Origin: Morinoia aosen | Taxonomy: Eukaryota; Arthropoda; Malacostraca; Amphipoda; Talitridae | Direction of reading: 5' to 3' | Assembly: GCA_030386875.1 (NCBI GenBank) | Contig: CM059562.1 | Location: forward strand, 21,691,360-21,755,359 | Length of the DNA stretch: 64,000 bases | In this document: piece by piece, positions 45,701 to 57,200 of the stretch | Position numbering within the stretch: position 1 is the first letter of the stretch | Layout: every line of letters starts with the position of its first letter | Notes under the pieces: model-generated | Database searches by the model: none | What the model was told of the DNA's origin: nothing | What the model saw: only the letters and a program-made list of their open reading frames with translations | Program-made: the position numbers and the translations under genes

Positions 45701-46304
45701 ACTTTGGATTACATTCTAAGTTAGTTTAAGCCACCCTAACCACAACATAAGTATTCCAAAGAGTGGAGGAATGAAGGCACCATCTAGTATGGAGTTAAGG
45801 GAACGCAGAATATAAGCGCTATGTATTTTCCCATACAAGATACTCTCCGCAAAATAACAGTAAGTTGAGCGTGAAGTTCACGAACCAAGATAAAAGGTGA
45901 GAAAGAAAGTAATAGGTGCTGAAAAATCAGAACAGAAGTGAACCGAAAAACGATAGTCCTCAGCATGTTGACCGCGACGGGTTGAACTGAAAGATCAATA
46001 TTCAACTCAAATTCAAAGTCAATAGTTGTGAGTAATTTTGAAAATAGCAAACATTAACTGTATCGCGCTTTTACTCAATTTGGATTAGGTATTTATGAAA
46101 ATTGAGTTTGTGACTACTAGTCAGTCAGTAGCATTATGAAAATCTTAGCAACCACCAGCGGATCACGCCGCAGTCAAACTGTTAAAACAAAACTATTCTA
46201 TTTCAGCATAAAGAAGGTCTACCTTACGTTCAGCTCGGGCCCTCAAATTTTCTCCCTGAGAGCGCTATTTCTCATAAATACAACAGTTGCATCCTCCAGA
46301 GGGG
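45701..46304 (-). mobile_element. SINE-A copy 13, split by a piggyBac-type MITE
   Basis: A perfect 10-bp duplication ATATTTTCAG flanks the element (45691-45700 and 46305-46314). The tail side runs to GAACCGAAAAACGATAGTCC and the head side resumes at ACAAAACTATTCTATTTCAG, the interruption falling at the family's TTAA word. Confidence 0.95.
45960..46185. mobile_element. piggyBac-type MITE nested in SINE-A
   Basis: Internal sequence (TTTTGAAAATAGCAAACAT, GCATTATGAAAATC) matches the copies at 14162 and 27240. The right border keeps TTAA (46182-46185); the left border is mutated to TCAG. It was inserted in the family's CCTTAACA site. Confidence 0.88.
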
Positions 46305-46314
46305 ATATTTTCAG

Positions 46315-47510
46315 TAAAGTTACCGATAATTATAAGAGAAAAATCCCTGGTGCTGCTAGATATATTACAGTAACAAATCTGCTGCAACTCCCAATGAAGC
46401 AAGACGTACCTGAAAAGTACACATCAAATATTCAAGTACGAGGAAAGCTGAATGTCAAATTCATGTTAGAAAAATAAATCCAAGTAAAACCCAGTGCTGT
46501 TGACGTTCCACTAGCAAGTGGCCGCAGAGAGCGTTCGAAACTTAGTTTGTACGACCTATTCCCTTACTATGAAAAGAGAAAATCGCGCATAGAAATGACA
46601 CCAAAAAGCAGAGGTGAAGCCCCGTATGGCGATGTGGTGTGGCCGTGACAACAACAAAGGCACAGACCAGCAGGCAGGACTCGCACAACAACGCTGCTCT
46701 GTTCTCGTCCTGCCAATAACTCCGCCACGCTCCCTCCTCTCACAACACAACCCATCACCTTCGCTTCTTAATACGGAACTGTGGCGCCTGCACTCAGCTC
46801 TGCAAAAGGTAATGTTTTCATGCAAGTGATGCTGTTCCGTTTCTAAAAATGCTCTCGAACAGGCAACGCGAGTTGATACGCATATGTTCAAGAAGTTAAC
46901 GACGTCGTTAGCTCTGTCAGCTCTGAGCTCCTGAGCTTCAATTTACCCGATGTCTAATGATCGCAACTTTCTCTAATAGCCTTTCAGGATAACTCATTGG
47001 CCAACAGAACTTGAAGCACATTAACCATACACTTATAGGACACAAAGTGCAGACGCAGGGCAAAACCGTAGCAAAAGTCGTAACTATATTGTGCAAATCG
47101 TAGTTCAATGACCACAAAAGCTGCTGCACGCAACAAATCTTTCATGGGTACAATAGAATGTGAGGCACAGAGTCTGGGCATGACAGGCGCAAGATAGATC
47201 CACGAAGCAAAGCTCTAGCATTCTGAGTGACGAACCAGAACGATAACAACTGGTAAGTCGAACGTCACTTGGTGAACAAATAGCAGTAGTGTAAGTAAAC
47301 ATGCGATACGTTTTGAGAGAGTGCGACACTGCTGCCATTTTATCATCAGCTCGGCATCAAAAGCATTGGCCGCTCACACAGAGCATAGGTAACCTGAAAC
47401 AGCACTTAAGTGCCGATGTTCACATTAACCGCGCCCTTAGGAACCTCTCAAGTGCGTCTACTGCCTATTGAATCAACTGAACTCAAATTGATTCTGACTT
47501 CCAAGAGAGT
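46315..47510. other. Stretch without recognised gene
   Basis: Several overlapping short frames around 46560-46890 have no recognised motifs. Otherwise empty. Confidence 0.45.
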
Positions 47511-47855
47511 TAGTTAGTTGAGTTAGTTTAAGCCTCTCAAGCCGCAACAAATGACACGACACCATAAGTATGGAATTAAGGGAACGGGGAATCTAAACAC
47601 AAGGTGTGCTCCCACATAAGATCACTGCGCATAGGAACAGCAGGTTGAGAAGAAGTTTGTGAAACAAGATAGAAGTTGGAGAGTAATTGATGCTGAAAAA
47701 CAGAACAGCAGCGAACCAAATACAAAGGTCTGTAACAAAACAAAAACTGATCTACTTCAACACAATTATGGCCTAACCAATCTTCAACTCGGTACCTCAC
47801 ATCTCCACCTGGGAGCGCTAATTCACATAGAACCAATAGTTGAACCTCTCTGATG
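47511..47855 (-). mobile_element. SINE-A copy 14 (decayed)
   Basis: Tail TTAGTTGAGTTAGTTTAAGCC and head GGGAGCGCTAATTCACATAG survive. The segment with CACCATTTAGTATGG is shortened to CACCATAAGTATGG. The terminal palindrome is lost. Confidence 0.82.
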
Positions 47856-48219
47856 GCTGACACGTAAAATCTGTCACGCACACCGGTTAGGCTCATCAAC
47901 TTTGGTCAAATGAGACACTTCGTAACAGCAATACGACAAACAAGCGTGCACAGGACTCAATATGTCTTGCATTAATTTCACTAAAGAACTATTATTCTCA
48001 CAATGTAAACAAAAACATGAGCGTTCATCTTAAATATCTGAGTAAACAAAGATGACCTCTCTGTTCAACATAGAAAATTCAGAATACCTAGATCATTACG
48101 AATGAAGTTCAAAAGATATGCATGGATGTAACGTCTTGTACATATTTACATATCTGAGCTAATCGTAAACGCATTATCATGGAAATGAAAAAAAATCTGT
48201 AAATTATTGTTACATTAGC

Positions 48220-48500
48220 TGAAGACTCTCAAGCCACGACATGAGCGATCTCAAAATAGCGAAGAGAAAGATCTCAAGAGTGCAAAAAGAAACTCAGTAC
48301 GGACTATAGAAAACAGGGAATTTATACACGGGGTGTTTCCACACAGGATACTCTACACATTGCTACTGCAGGTTAAGATGGACTAGGAAGGAAAAACAAG
48401 GAAACCAAGAAGGCATGGAAATTGAAAGAAGTGGGTACAAATAATGGAAATCTGGAGAACCTATCTTCAGCTGAGGTAGCCTTGCACTATACCCCAGGGG
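48220..48500 (-). mobile_element. Very old SINE-A-like remnant
   Basis: Weak but ordered matches: CTCAAGCCACGACATG, ACAGGGAATTTATACACGG, AGGATACTCTACACATTG and CTTCAGCTGAGGTAGCC. The most diverged member. Confidence 0.45.
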
Positions 48501-49199
48501 CATTTAAATGAATGAAAAGTACCCAAACCGAAAGTTCATTTTCATCGTTCACGCTAGCCAACAGCGATCGCATCCACAGAACGGATGGATTTCCACTTCG
48601 CGTCACTACCGCAGCGTGGTTTAAAATTACATATATAATTAATGTCGAAAGCGAACAAACTAGCTTCAACTATGCATGCGGGATGAAACATCAAGTTTCA
48701 AGTCGAACGCAGACAAAATAGATTTAAGAAGTCGGGATTCTCAGCGATGAAACACGCACCTAAAAAGTCCTGCCACAGAGCATTGGAATGAGATTTTCGT
48801 GGCTACTTGAGACTCGTGCCTGCGGTAAGCCCGCACACGCGGTAGCCTCGCAGGCGCTGCCTCACATAACCAGGTTTTACGGGCGGTGTGACGAGGGTGA
48901 CGGACGGCACCCGAACATCCCAGACCTAATTGGGCCGTGAATGGTCAAGTCTGCCATACTCGTTGCGCTAGCCAGGACTGGTGCTAGAGTAATCTGGCAT
49001 ACCGATATTTCACTGAAGAACAGCACGGCTTCTGCTCTCAAATAGGAAATGACACACACAGCGATGATGCACTGAAGAAAAGATAGAACAAGAAAAGCTG
49101 AGTGCGCGATTTACCTTCATTTTCACAGAACCAGAAAATAAACGCATCATAGAAAGAAGATGCTTGAAAATCGCTAAAAAAACTGATTATATGCTAATT
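48501..49199. other. Stretch without recognised feature
   Basis: Nothing recognisable. Confidence 0.45.
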
Positions 49200-49921
49200 C
49201 AAACTTTATAAGCCACAACAAGGGTATTCCCAGAGGAGGAAAGCACCACTTAGCGCAGAATTAGATTAGATTAGTCGTTAGTTTTAGCCTCCCTACCCGC
49301 AGCAACAAATGCGATCCAAAAAGAGGAAGGAAGAATAAAAATGGTGCCCATTTAGTATGGAGAAAAGGGAACGACCGCCGAATCTATGCATAAAGGGCAT
49401 AGAAAGAGTTAGATGAGAACGAAGTTCATGAAACAAGATCAAAGATGAAGAAGAAAGTAGTAAGTGCTGAAAAAAAGGACAGCAGTGAACCGAAAAAGAT
49501 GGTCCGTAATAAAACAAAAACCTATTCTATTTTAACAAAAAAAAGCCTACCTAGCTCTCAGCTCGGGCCCTCACATTATCCCCCTGGGAGTGCCGATACC
49601 CACAGATACAATAGTTGTATCCCCCTGAGGGGTGGCGCAGAATTAAAGGCACGGGGAATCTATGTACAAGATGTGTCTTCCATGCCTTGAGCATAATGAC
49701 AGAAAAATTGAAAAAAGTTTCAGAAACAATTCAAAAGCAAGACAGTAATAGATTCCGAATAGGACAACAGTGAACAGAAAAGACATGGTCCGTAACAAAA
49801 CAAAAACCTATTCTATTGACTGAGCAAAAGTAAGGTTTATGTAGCATTCAGCTCAGGACCTCACATCTCTCTGTGAGCGCTCTTCCCCATCAATAAAATA
49901 GTAGCTGTTTCCCCTGAAGGG
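49200..49921 (-). mobile_element. SINE-A copy 15, older host copy split in two
   Basis: Its tail part (49200-49263, TATAAGCCACAACAAGG to GCGCAGAATTA) and body-plus-head part (49646-49921, from AAGGCACGGGGAATCTATG) are contiguous in the family order. A younger copy sits between them. Confidence 0.92.
49264..49634 (-). mobile_element. SINE-A copy 16, nested in copy 15
   Basis: Full length (GATTAGATTAGTCGTTAG to CCCCCTGAGGGGTG). It is flanked by a perfect 11-bp duplication GCGCAGAATTA (49253-49263 and 49635-49645) that belongs to the older copy's own sequence. Confidence 0.96.
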
Positions 49922-50616
49922 CACAAGGTCATGTTGTGGAGTTATCGCGATATTCCAGTCACATAGCTGCTGCTCACACTCAAGTAGCCATTAATAGTGT
50001 CAAGGTATAGAGCAAAAATAAATACAAGTTTACAGCCACGTCTACCAATAGCTGACCTTCAAACAACAAAGAGTGTAAAGATCAAAACAAACGCCTTTCA
50101 TAAAAAGCACGAATGCAGTAAATGATAACAATAGGGAACAAAGAAAATTAATTCCTCACCGTGTGAAACCGCCCAAAATTGAGCTGATATAGACTAGTCA
50201 CCGATGTGACTTATAATTACTACCATATAATCCAAGAATTTTCTGCTGCGTGAAGCCACGGAAGAGAAAAGCCGCGTGACGAGCCTTTGTGGCCTTGCGA
50301 AGGGAGCTTAGAAGAGTACGGGAGAGATCGTAGGACCTAAACGCATTCCAAGCACGATGTTACTAAATGCGAACCAATAGATAACATACATTGGTTACGT
50401 CCTCACTAATTGTGTCCATGACACATACGTTGGGTTGGGTCCTACTTGAAAATCGTGTTCCTCAAAGGATTGCGCTGGGTTCACAAATGGTTCATTTTTC
50501 TCGCAAAAATTCTCCAATTCTGCAGGATTGTCAGATACAGTGATCATAAGGAAAAAATTTGTACAAATAAAGCATAATTAGAAAAATTTTACACAGATTA
50601 TATTACAAATTATTTT
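49922..50616. other. Stretch without recognised feature
   Basis: Nothing recognisable. Confidence 0.45.
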
Positions 50617-50723
50617 AAATCTCCTTAACCACAGCAAAGGCGTACCATTATTATTATTATTATTATTATTGTTATTATAATTATTATTATTATATAAGAA
50701 AGTTTTAGCCTCCCTTAAGGAGC
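50617..50723 (-). repeat. TTA microsatellite between SINE-A tail fragments
   Basis: An impure TTA array (50647-50694) sits between CTCCTTAACCACAGCAAAGG and AAGAAAGTTTTAGCCTCCC. Both belong to the tail side of SINE-A, so the array is probably an expanded retroposon tail. Confidence 0.7.
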
Positions 50724-50843
50724 CCATCCCAGGCCCTTGCCAGATCCTGTCGATGTCATGGTCATTTTGCATGTTTTTGTTGTAGAAGGACCCTTAGGTG
50801 GTAGACTATTCGTTCCTAAAATTTTATGGCGCTAACAATAATT

Positions 50844-50868
50844 CCCCCCCCACCCGGGGGGGGGGGGG
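50844..50868. repeat. C-run / G-run palindromic tract
   Basis: An eight-C run, then ACCC, then thirteen consecutive G bases. Such tracts can fold as a hairpin or G-quadruplex and are also prone to sequencing error. Confidence 0.8.
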
Positions 50869-50889
50869 TTGAAGGGACCAAAATATTTC

Positions 50890-51245
50890 AATTTTCCCGA
50901 TTTTGACCCCATATAAAAAGAGAACAAATGGGAAATGGAAAAAAACCGAACGAGCGTTTGTTAGAAATGTTCCAAGGATTCTAAAACTGCATTTGTTTTT
51001 GTTCTAGCATCAAAACTGAAGGAGGAGTCCTATTTTGAAATATCGATATCAATGAAAAGCACCCAAATTTTTTTAACTTTTTCCTGATTTTGACCCCATA
51101 TATAAAGAGAACAAATAGGAAATGGAAAAAAGCCAAACGTGAGTGTGTTAGAAATGTTTCAGGGATTCTAAAACTGCATTTTTTTTTGTTCTAGCATCAA
51201 AACTGAAGGAGGAGTCCCATTTTGAAATATCAATATTAGTGAAAT
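50890..51245. repeat. Two tandem units of about 187 bp
   Basis: GATTTTGACCCCATAT occurs at 50899 and 51086. Both units carry AGAGAACAAAT, TCTAAAACTGCATTT and TCTAGCATCAAAACTGAAGG. Further partial units occur in the direct repeats to the right. Confidence 0.88.
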
Positions 51246-52067
51246 ATCAATACCTAAAAACCAATATGTCAAATTTTTGCAAAATCTAAGGCCTGAATCA
51301 AAAAAATGAATGGAATCAATTGTGTTTCTTTTCAAAGGTTACATATCATAGTCAAATTTCATAAGAATCAGACTGAAAAAAGAAAAAAAAAATTTTTTGA
51401 TAGAGGAGTAAAAATTTTTATAATTTTTTTTTTTATGAAATCACAATACACAGTTTGAATATGAAGTTATGTATGGAAAGTATCGAAATAAAAATTAAAA
51501 CTGCATTCAATTACATCAATTGTTCATTATATTACACTTCAACACAAAGTTTTATTTTTTGCTTATACCCAACACTTTGAATTTTCAACATTCATCCTGC
51601 GACTAGTTCTCGAGTTTTGATGCTAGAACAAATCCAAAGACAGTTTTAGAATCCTTGAAACATTTCTAACAAACGCTCGTTCGGCTTTTTTCAAATTCAA
51701 ATTCTTTGAAAAAATATATAGCTCTAAACCTAAAAAATTGTTGCTGATTTTTGAAATTTTAAAAATTTTTGAAAAAATAGAAAAACTTTGAATTTGAAAA
51801 AAACTGAACGCACGTTTGTTAGAAATGTTCCAAGGGTTCTAAAACTGTCTTTGTTTTTGTTCTAGCATCAAAACTGAAGGAGGAGTCCCAATCTGAAATT
51901 TCAATAAAAATATACCAAAAACACATTTTTCGTCAAAAAAAAAAAAAGTGAGGCCTAAATCGAAAAAATGACATGAGTAAAAAAGGTTTACTTTTACAAA
52001 ATACATATACTGGCCAACTTTCAAACGAATCGGACTAAAAAAGTTGAAAAAGTGGGATGGTCTCCTT

Positions 52068-52387
52068 AACCACGACAAAGATGTTCCAAGAGAGGAAAGA
52101 GGAAGGCACCATTTAGTATGGAGTTGAGGGAACGCGGAATCTATGCACAAAGTGCACAAAAACAGCAAGTTAGAAAAAAAATTATGAAACGAGATCAAAA
52201 TTGAAGAAGAGAGCAATAAGCGTTGAAAAAACCATAGCAGTGAACCGAAAATAGGAGGTCCGTAAAAAAACAAAAGACCTATCCTGGTTTAACATAAAAA
52301 AGACCTACACAACCCAGAGCTCGGGCCCTCAATTTCATCTTGGGACCACAAACTCCATTAGGTACAACAGCCGTCTCCCCTGAAGAG
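52068..52387 (-). mobile_element. SINE-A copy 17 (in left direct repeat)
   Basis: Runs from TCTCCTTAACCACGACAAAG to CCGTCTCCCCTGAAGAG. The minisatellite starts right at its head end. Confidence 0.88.
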
Positions 52388-53110
52388 AAAATTTGAGCGA
52401 GCAACATGCCAGTCTCGCACCTACTCCAGGGAAAGACAAATTTGAGCGAGCAACATGCCAGTCTCGCACCTACTCCAGGGAAAGACAAATTTGAGCGAGC
52501 AACATGCCAGTCTCGCACCTACTCCAGGGAAAGACAAATTTGAGCGAGCAACATGCCAGTCTCGCACCTACTCCAGGGAAAGACAAATTTGAGCGAGCAA
52601 CATGCCAGTCTCGCACCTACTCCAGGGAAAGACAAATTTGAGCGAGCAACATGCCAGTCTCGCACCTACTCCAGGGAAAGACAAATTTGAGCGAGCAACA
52701 TGCCAGTCTCGCACCAACTCCAGGCAAAGATAAATTTGAGCGAGCAACATGCCAGTCTCGCACCTACTCCAGGGAAAGACAAATTTGAGCGAGCAACATG
52801 CCAGTCTCGCAACAACTCCAGGCAAAGATAAATTTGAGCGAGCAACATGCCAGTCTCGCACCTACTCCAGGGAAAGACAAATTTGAGCGAGCAACATGCC
52901 AGTCTCGCACCAACTCCAGGCAAAGACAAATTTGAGCGAGCAACATGCCAGTCTCGCACCAACTCCAGGCAAAGACAAATTTGAACGAGCAACATGCCAG
53001 TCTCGCACCAACTCCAGGCAAAGATAAATTTGAACGAGCAACATGCCAGTCTCGCACCAACTCCAGGCAAAGATAAATTTGAACGAGCAACATGCCAGTC
53101 TCGCACCCAC
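52388..53110. repeat. 49-bp minisatellite, about 14.8 units
   Basis: The unit contains GAGCGAGCAACATGCCAGTC, TCGCACCTAC and TCCAGGGAAAGACAAATTT. A variant reads CCAACTCCAGGCAAAGATAAA and is concentrated in the right third. A 49-bp period rotates the reading frame, so open frames here are artefacts of the repeat. Confidence 0.97.
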
Positions 53111-54109
53111 TCGAGGCCGAGCAGGCGTGGGTGGCGAGGTACGCAAGTTACCCAAGGAGCAGAGGTGCGCTCAAGGCCGCTCACCTCCGCAGGGAAAGTA
53201 GCCAGGCAGGCAACCGGGAACGAAGGACGTCAGATGCGCCGCTTCACTGAGGACTGTGACACTGTCACGGCACGTGTCGGCTAAATGCGGCATGCCGAGG
53301 AATTTACGAGGTCCTCGCAATAATGGTAAGTTTGAAACAGTAATTTGCCGACCATCAAATAATATTATGAGCATTTTGTTTTCGTAAATAGCCTTTAACT
53401 TTCTCTAGAAGGATAAATTATACACAAAATGAATAATTATACACGGTTAATCAAATATAATAATTATACTCGGTTGATATACTTTACAGACCAGCAAAAT
53501 TGTTAATTTATAAATCCAGTCGCAGCACAGGAAAGTTCGTTCAAACTAAGGAGCGTGTGAAACTTTCCACACTAGGGCTTTGTTACAGGGAAATTGCAAT
53601 CCTCCGTATTTATGAATGAAGCTTTCAAAATTAACTCAAATGAGCATTAGCACGCCAAATATACATTAAGGAATTTATGGTGCAGAAATGTTTTAATGAA
53701 TAATTTTCATTGAAACTCATTTATGAAACTTATTCCCCTATAAGCACTAATTCTCATAGATAAAAAAATCACATCCTCTCAACTCTTAAGGGGTTGTTCC
53801 AAATATGAATTAAACCGAAAATTCACTTGGCTTCAACTAAAGTGTAGTCGTCACTGCAAAACAAACAACGTTCACAGTAGTAGTAGTAGTAGTAACATAG
53901 GTTTGCTAGCGCTTCAGTTATTCAAACTATATCGCACCGGAGGTCACATAATTTAATTAGTATCAGACTTTCCGATTTACCACGTAAGATGAACATCAAC
54001 ATTATTTGAACATCAAAAATTATATGATCGTAATTATAGTTACAACTCAAGAGTATAATTGTCTCCCCATTGAAATCTTGTACATACAACAGTACATTCG
54101 AACACACTG

Positions 54110-54147
54110 GGCAGCCAAACCCCGTAGGGGGTTTCAGCTGCCCACCC
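54110..54147. repeat. Strong hairpin in LINE 3' UTR
   Basis: GGGCAGC and GCTGCCC enclose a second pairing AAACCCC-GTA-GGGGGTTT, giving a stem of about 15 bp. Just right of it, CTGAAACCCCCCGAGG repeats part of the stem. It may be an RT recognition structure, as stem-loops are in the 3' UTRs of some LINEs (inference). Confidence 0.8.
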
Positions 54148-54287
54148 ATTATGGCCGGACGCCTTACCCACGCTGAAACCCCCCGAGGTACCAACGTAGC
54201 GCGCCCGGCCATATTGCAGTTTCTTCATCTACAATCTTCCAATACGATATCACGCTTGGTTACAATGCATTACTGCGTGGCTTCATG

Positions 54288-57200
54288 TTAAATCTCAGAA
54301 AATAGCTTGCATCTCTCCAGGAACAGCTGCAACGCTGCTGCATTAAAGCCTGAGCGCTCGTTTTCCCTGAGTATTCCAATCAACACATCCTCCGTGCAGC
54401 CACGAAGACTTGGGAAACACACATTGCGTATAGCAGAGTATCTTGGACATTCAACGAGAAAATGCACAACAGTCAGGGGAACACGGCACCGTTCGCATTG
54501 CGGCTGCGGCAGTCGCTCCATGAGGTGGCCGTGCGTTATGCGAGTATGGCCGATGCGGAGGCGGCAGAGTATCACCTCCATTCGACGAGCACGGCAGTTA
54601 GAAGATGACCACTCTCGGACAGTGGGCTTAATGTTTCTCAATTTATTGTCAGTTGTGGCCGTCCAGTTTCGCTGCCACAGATCCTTCACCGCCGCCTTGA
54701 TGCGAGGATAAAAATCACGGGAAGGGACCATCAAATTTAGTGTTCTCTCACTTGACCCAGCAGCTTGCTTAGCTTCCCGGTCTGCTCTCTCATTGCCAGA
54801 TATCCCCACATGCGCGGGCACCCAGCATATAACGACACTCTTCCGTTCATTTACGAACTGTGCCAGCTTTGTGACGATCTCCGCAATAATGGGGTGGGTA
54901 CTGTTGTACATCTGAGCAGCATCTATTACGCTTTTCGAGTCAACGAAGATGGTGAAAGAATGACAATCGTGCTCCTCGATCAGCTGTAGCGCTTCCATCA
55001 CACCATACAGCTCCGCTGAGAAAATTGAGGTCTCTGGGAGCAGTCTCCTAGCCCTCACTATTTCCCCGGACACAGCGGCACATCCCACAGCGTCTCCTGT
55101 CTTAGAGCCGTCTGTATAAATCTTCACAGAGTTTGCGTGTTTCTCCAGTATATGCTCCATGAAAATTCCCTTCAGGATGTTAGCCGGCATTGACTCCTTT
55201 TTCGGCACTCGACATCCAGGGCAGAAGCTCTCCACGGGGACACGCCATGTCGGAGAGCAGTCAAACAGCACAGGTAGCACTCTCATGGGTCCCAGCTGCA
55301 TGGCGGCCGTCAGCGCAGGATAGTTCATTGATGATGGCAGACAATACGGGGAAGGCAGATGTCGTCCGGAAGGCGCGTGCACGCTTCTCCATGTAGGAGA
55401 CAGGGGCAGCTGATCTAGACGAGCCAGGTACTGTAGGCTCAGCTGTACACGGCGGAGCCAAAGAGGAGGTTCTCCACTCTCCACACACAAACTGACTGAC
55501 GGGGAGGTCCGAAAGGCGCCAGTGCAAAGCCTTATGGCCGTGTGGTGCACCGGATCAAGCACTGACAACGAAGTTTCCCTTGCATACTGGTATACAGTGC
55601 ATCCATAATCCAGCTTACTTCTGATCAGGGTTCTGTATAGGCGCAGCAATGTTACACGGTCAGCTCCCCACGCCAGGCCTGATACACATTTCAACAGGTT
55701 CATTCTTCTGTTGCAATCAGACTTCAGCGCGGCCAGATGGGGTTTCCACGATAGCTTGTCATCAATAGTTAGGCCCAGAAATTTGGCACTATGAGCAAAG
55801 TTTATCGGTACTCCCCGGAGAAGTAACTGTGGAGGGTCCCGTCGGCAGCGTCCCTGAAAATGCAGGGCCACAGTCTTCCCAGTGGAGAATACGAAACCAT
55901 TTTCAGTCGCCCAGTCATTCACACCGTTGATAGCCAACTGCACTCTGCGCGCCAGCGCAGGCAAATACGCTGATGAAGAGTAAATCATGAAGTCATCAAC
56001 GTACAATGACGACGAGACATCGGCTGGCAGTGTGGAGGTGATGTCATTGACGGCCAGAGAGAAGAGGGTGCAGCTCAGCACACTACCCTGGGGTAGGCCC
56101 TCCTGCTGGGTTTGCCAAGGCGACAATGTGGCTCCCACTTTTACACGAAAACTCCTCTCCTGGAGGAACCGCTGGACAAAGAAAGCCAAATTGCCCCGAA
56201 GGCCACATCCATAAACACGTTGGAGGAGCCCATGTCTCCAAACGGTATCATATGCTTTGTGCAGGTCGAAGAAGACACACAAGCTCTGCTTGCGGGCGGC
56301 AATATTCTGAACCAGATGACTCTGCAGTCTCACGACAGCATCCGTGGTCCCCCGAAGCTGCCTGAAGCCGAACTGGGCAGGATTCAGAATTTCTTCTGCT
56401 TCCAGCCATCGTACAAGGCGAACGTTTACAATCCTCTCCAATAGCTTGCACACACAACTCGTTAGGGCGATAGGTCGGTAGCTGTCTGTACGGGTGGCCG
56501 GTTTCTGAGGTTTGGCAAAGGCAAGGATTGTTGCAGTGCGCCAGTCCCTTGGAAATACGTGGGTCGTCCAGACCTTATTGAATATATGAAGCAGCTGGCG
56601 TAAGGCTGATGAATGCATCCTCTTGAGCATCTGATAGTGAATCCCATCGGGGCCTGGTGCAGTATTATTGCAAGTTCTCAAGGTGCGGTAGATTTCAAGA
56701 AAGGTGATAGGCTCGTTGTACGAGAAAACTGTTTCTGTTGCAAAGTCTGGTTTATGTTGTTCTCTTTGGCGTTTTTGTGCTCGGAAAGCAGGTGGATACT
56801 GGGCTTCGCTGCTATTATGCGCGAAACTATCAGCCAGCGCCGCCGCCACCCGCTGGGGATCCGCCGTGAGTATGCCGTCCACTTCTAAACAAGGCCTGCC
56901 ACAGCTGTATTTTCCCTTCATCTTACCCACACGTTGCCAAATTTTGGTCATAGGTGTGTCGGTATTTAGGCTGCTAACATATTTGCGCCACGAGCTCCGC
57001 CTAGCAGCGTCCTTGATGAATTGGGCCTTCGCTCTTGCTCGCTTATATGCAATAATATCTGCCAGCTCGCCGGTACGTCTAGAGCGTCTCAGGGCTTGCC
57101 GCCGCTCATAGTTTGCCACAGCGCAATCATTATTCCACCAAGGAACACGGTACTTTGGTGCACCACCGCGTGACATCGGGATAGCAGCACTAGCAGCACT

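Larger units (their letters stand above)
51424..53877. repeat. Large direct repeat, left copy (2,454 bp)
   Basis: Begins in a T-run before ATGAAATCACAATACACAG and ends TTCACAG, immediately before the LINE tail. It contains an inverted pair (51612-51706 against 51786-51880), a SINE-A copy, the longer 49-bp minisatellite and a GC-rich patch. Apart from the minisatellite it differs from the right copy at only a handful of positions. Confidence 0.96.

Noticed and set aside
50647-50694. CRISPR-like or regulatory reading of the TTA array
   Set aside because: It is a plain microsatellite, best explained as an expanded retroposon tail.
51839-52273. Minus-strand 144-codon frame (MFFYGPPIFGSLLWFF...), repeated at 59342
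   Set aside because: It lies within SINE-A and low-complexity sequence; similar hydrophobic frames arise in most SINE-A copies read in this direction.
52279-53184. Open frames of 80-172 codons with repeated CETGMLLAQ-type peptides
   Set aside because: Produced by the 49-bp minisatellite; the 49-bp period shifts frame, so the same peptide blocks appear in all three frames.
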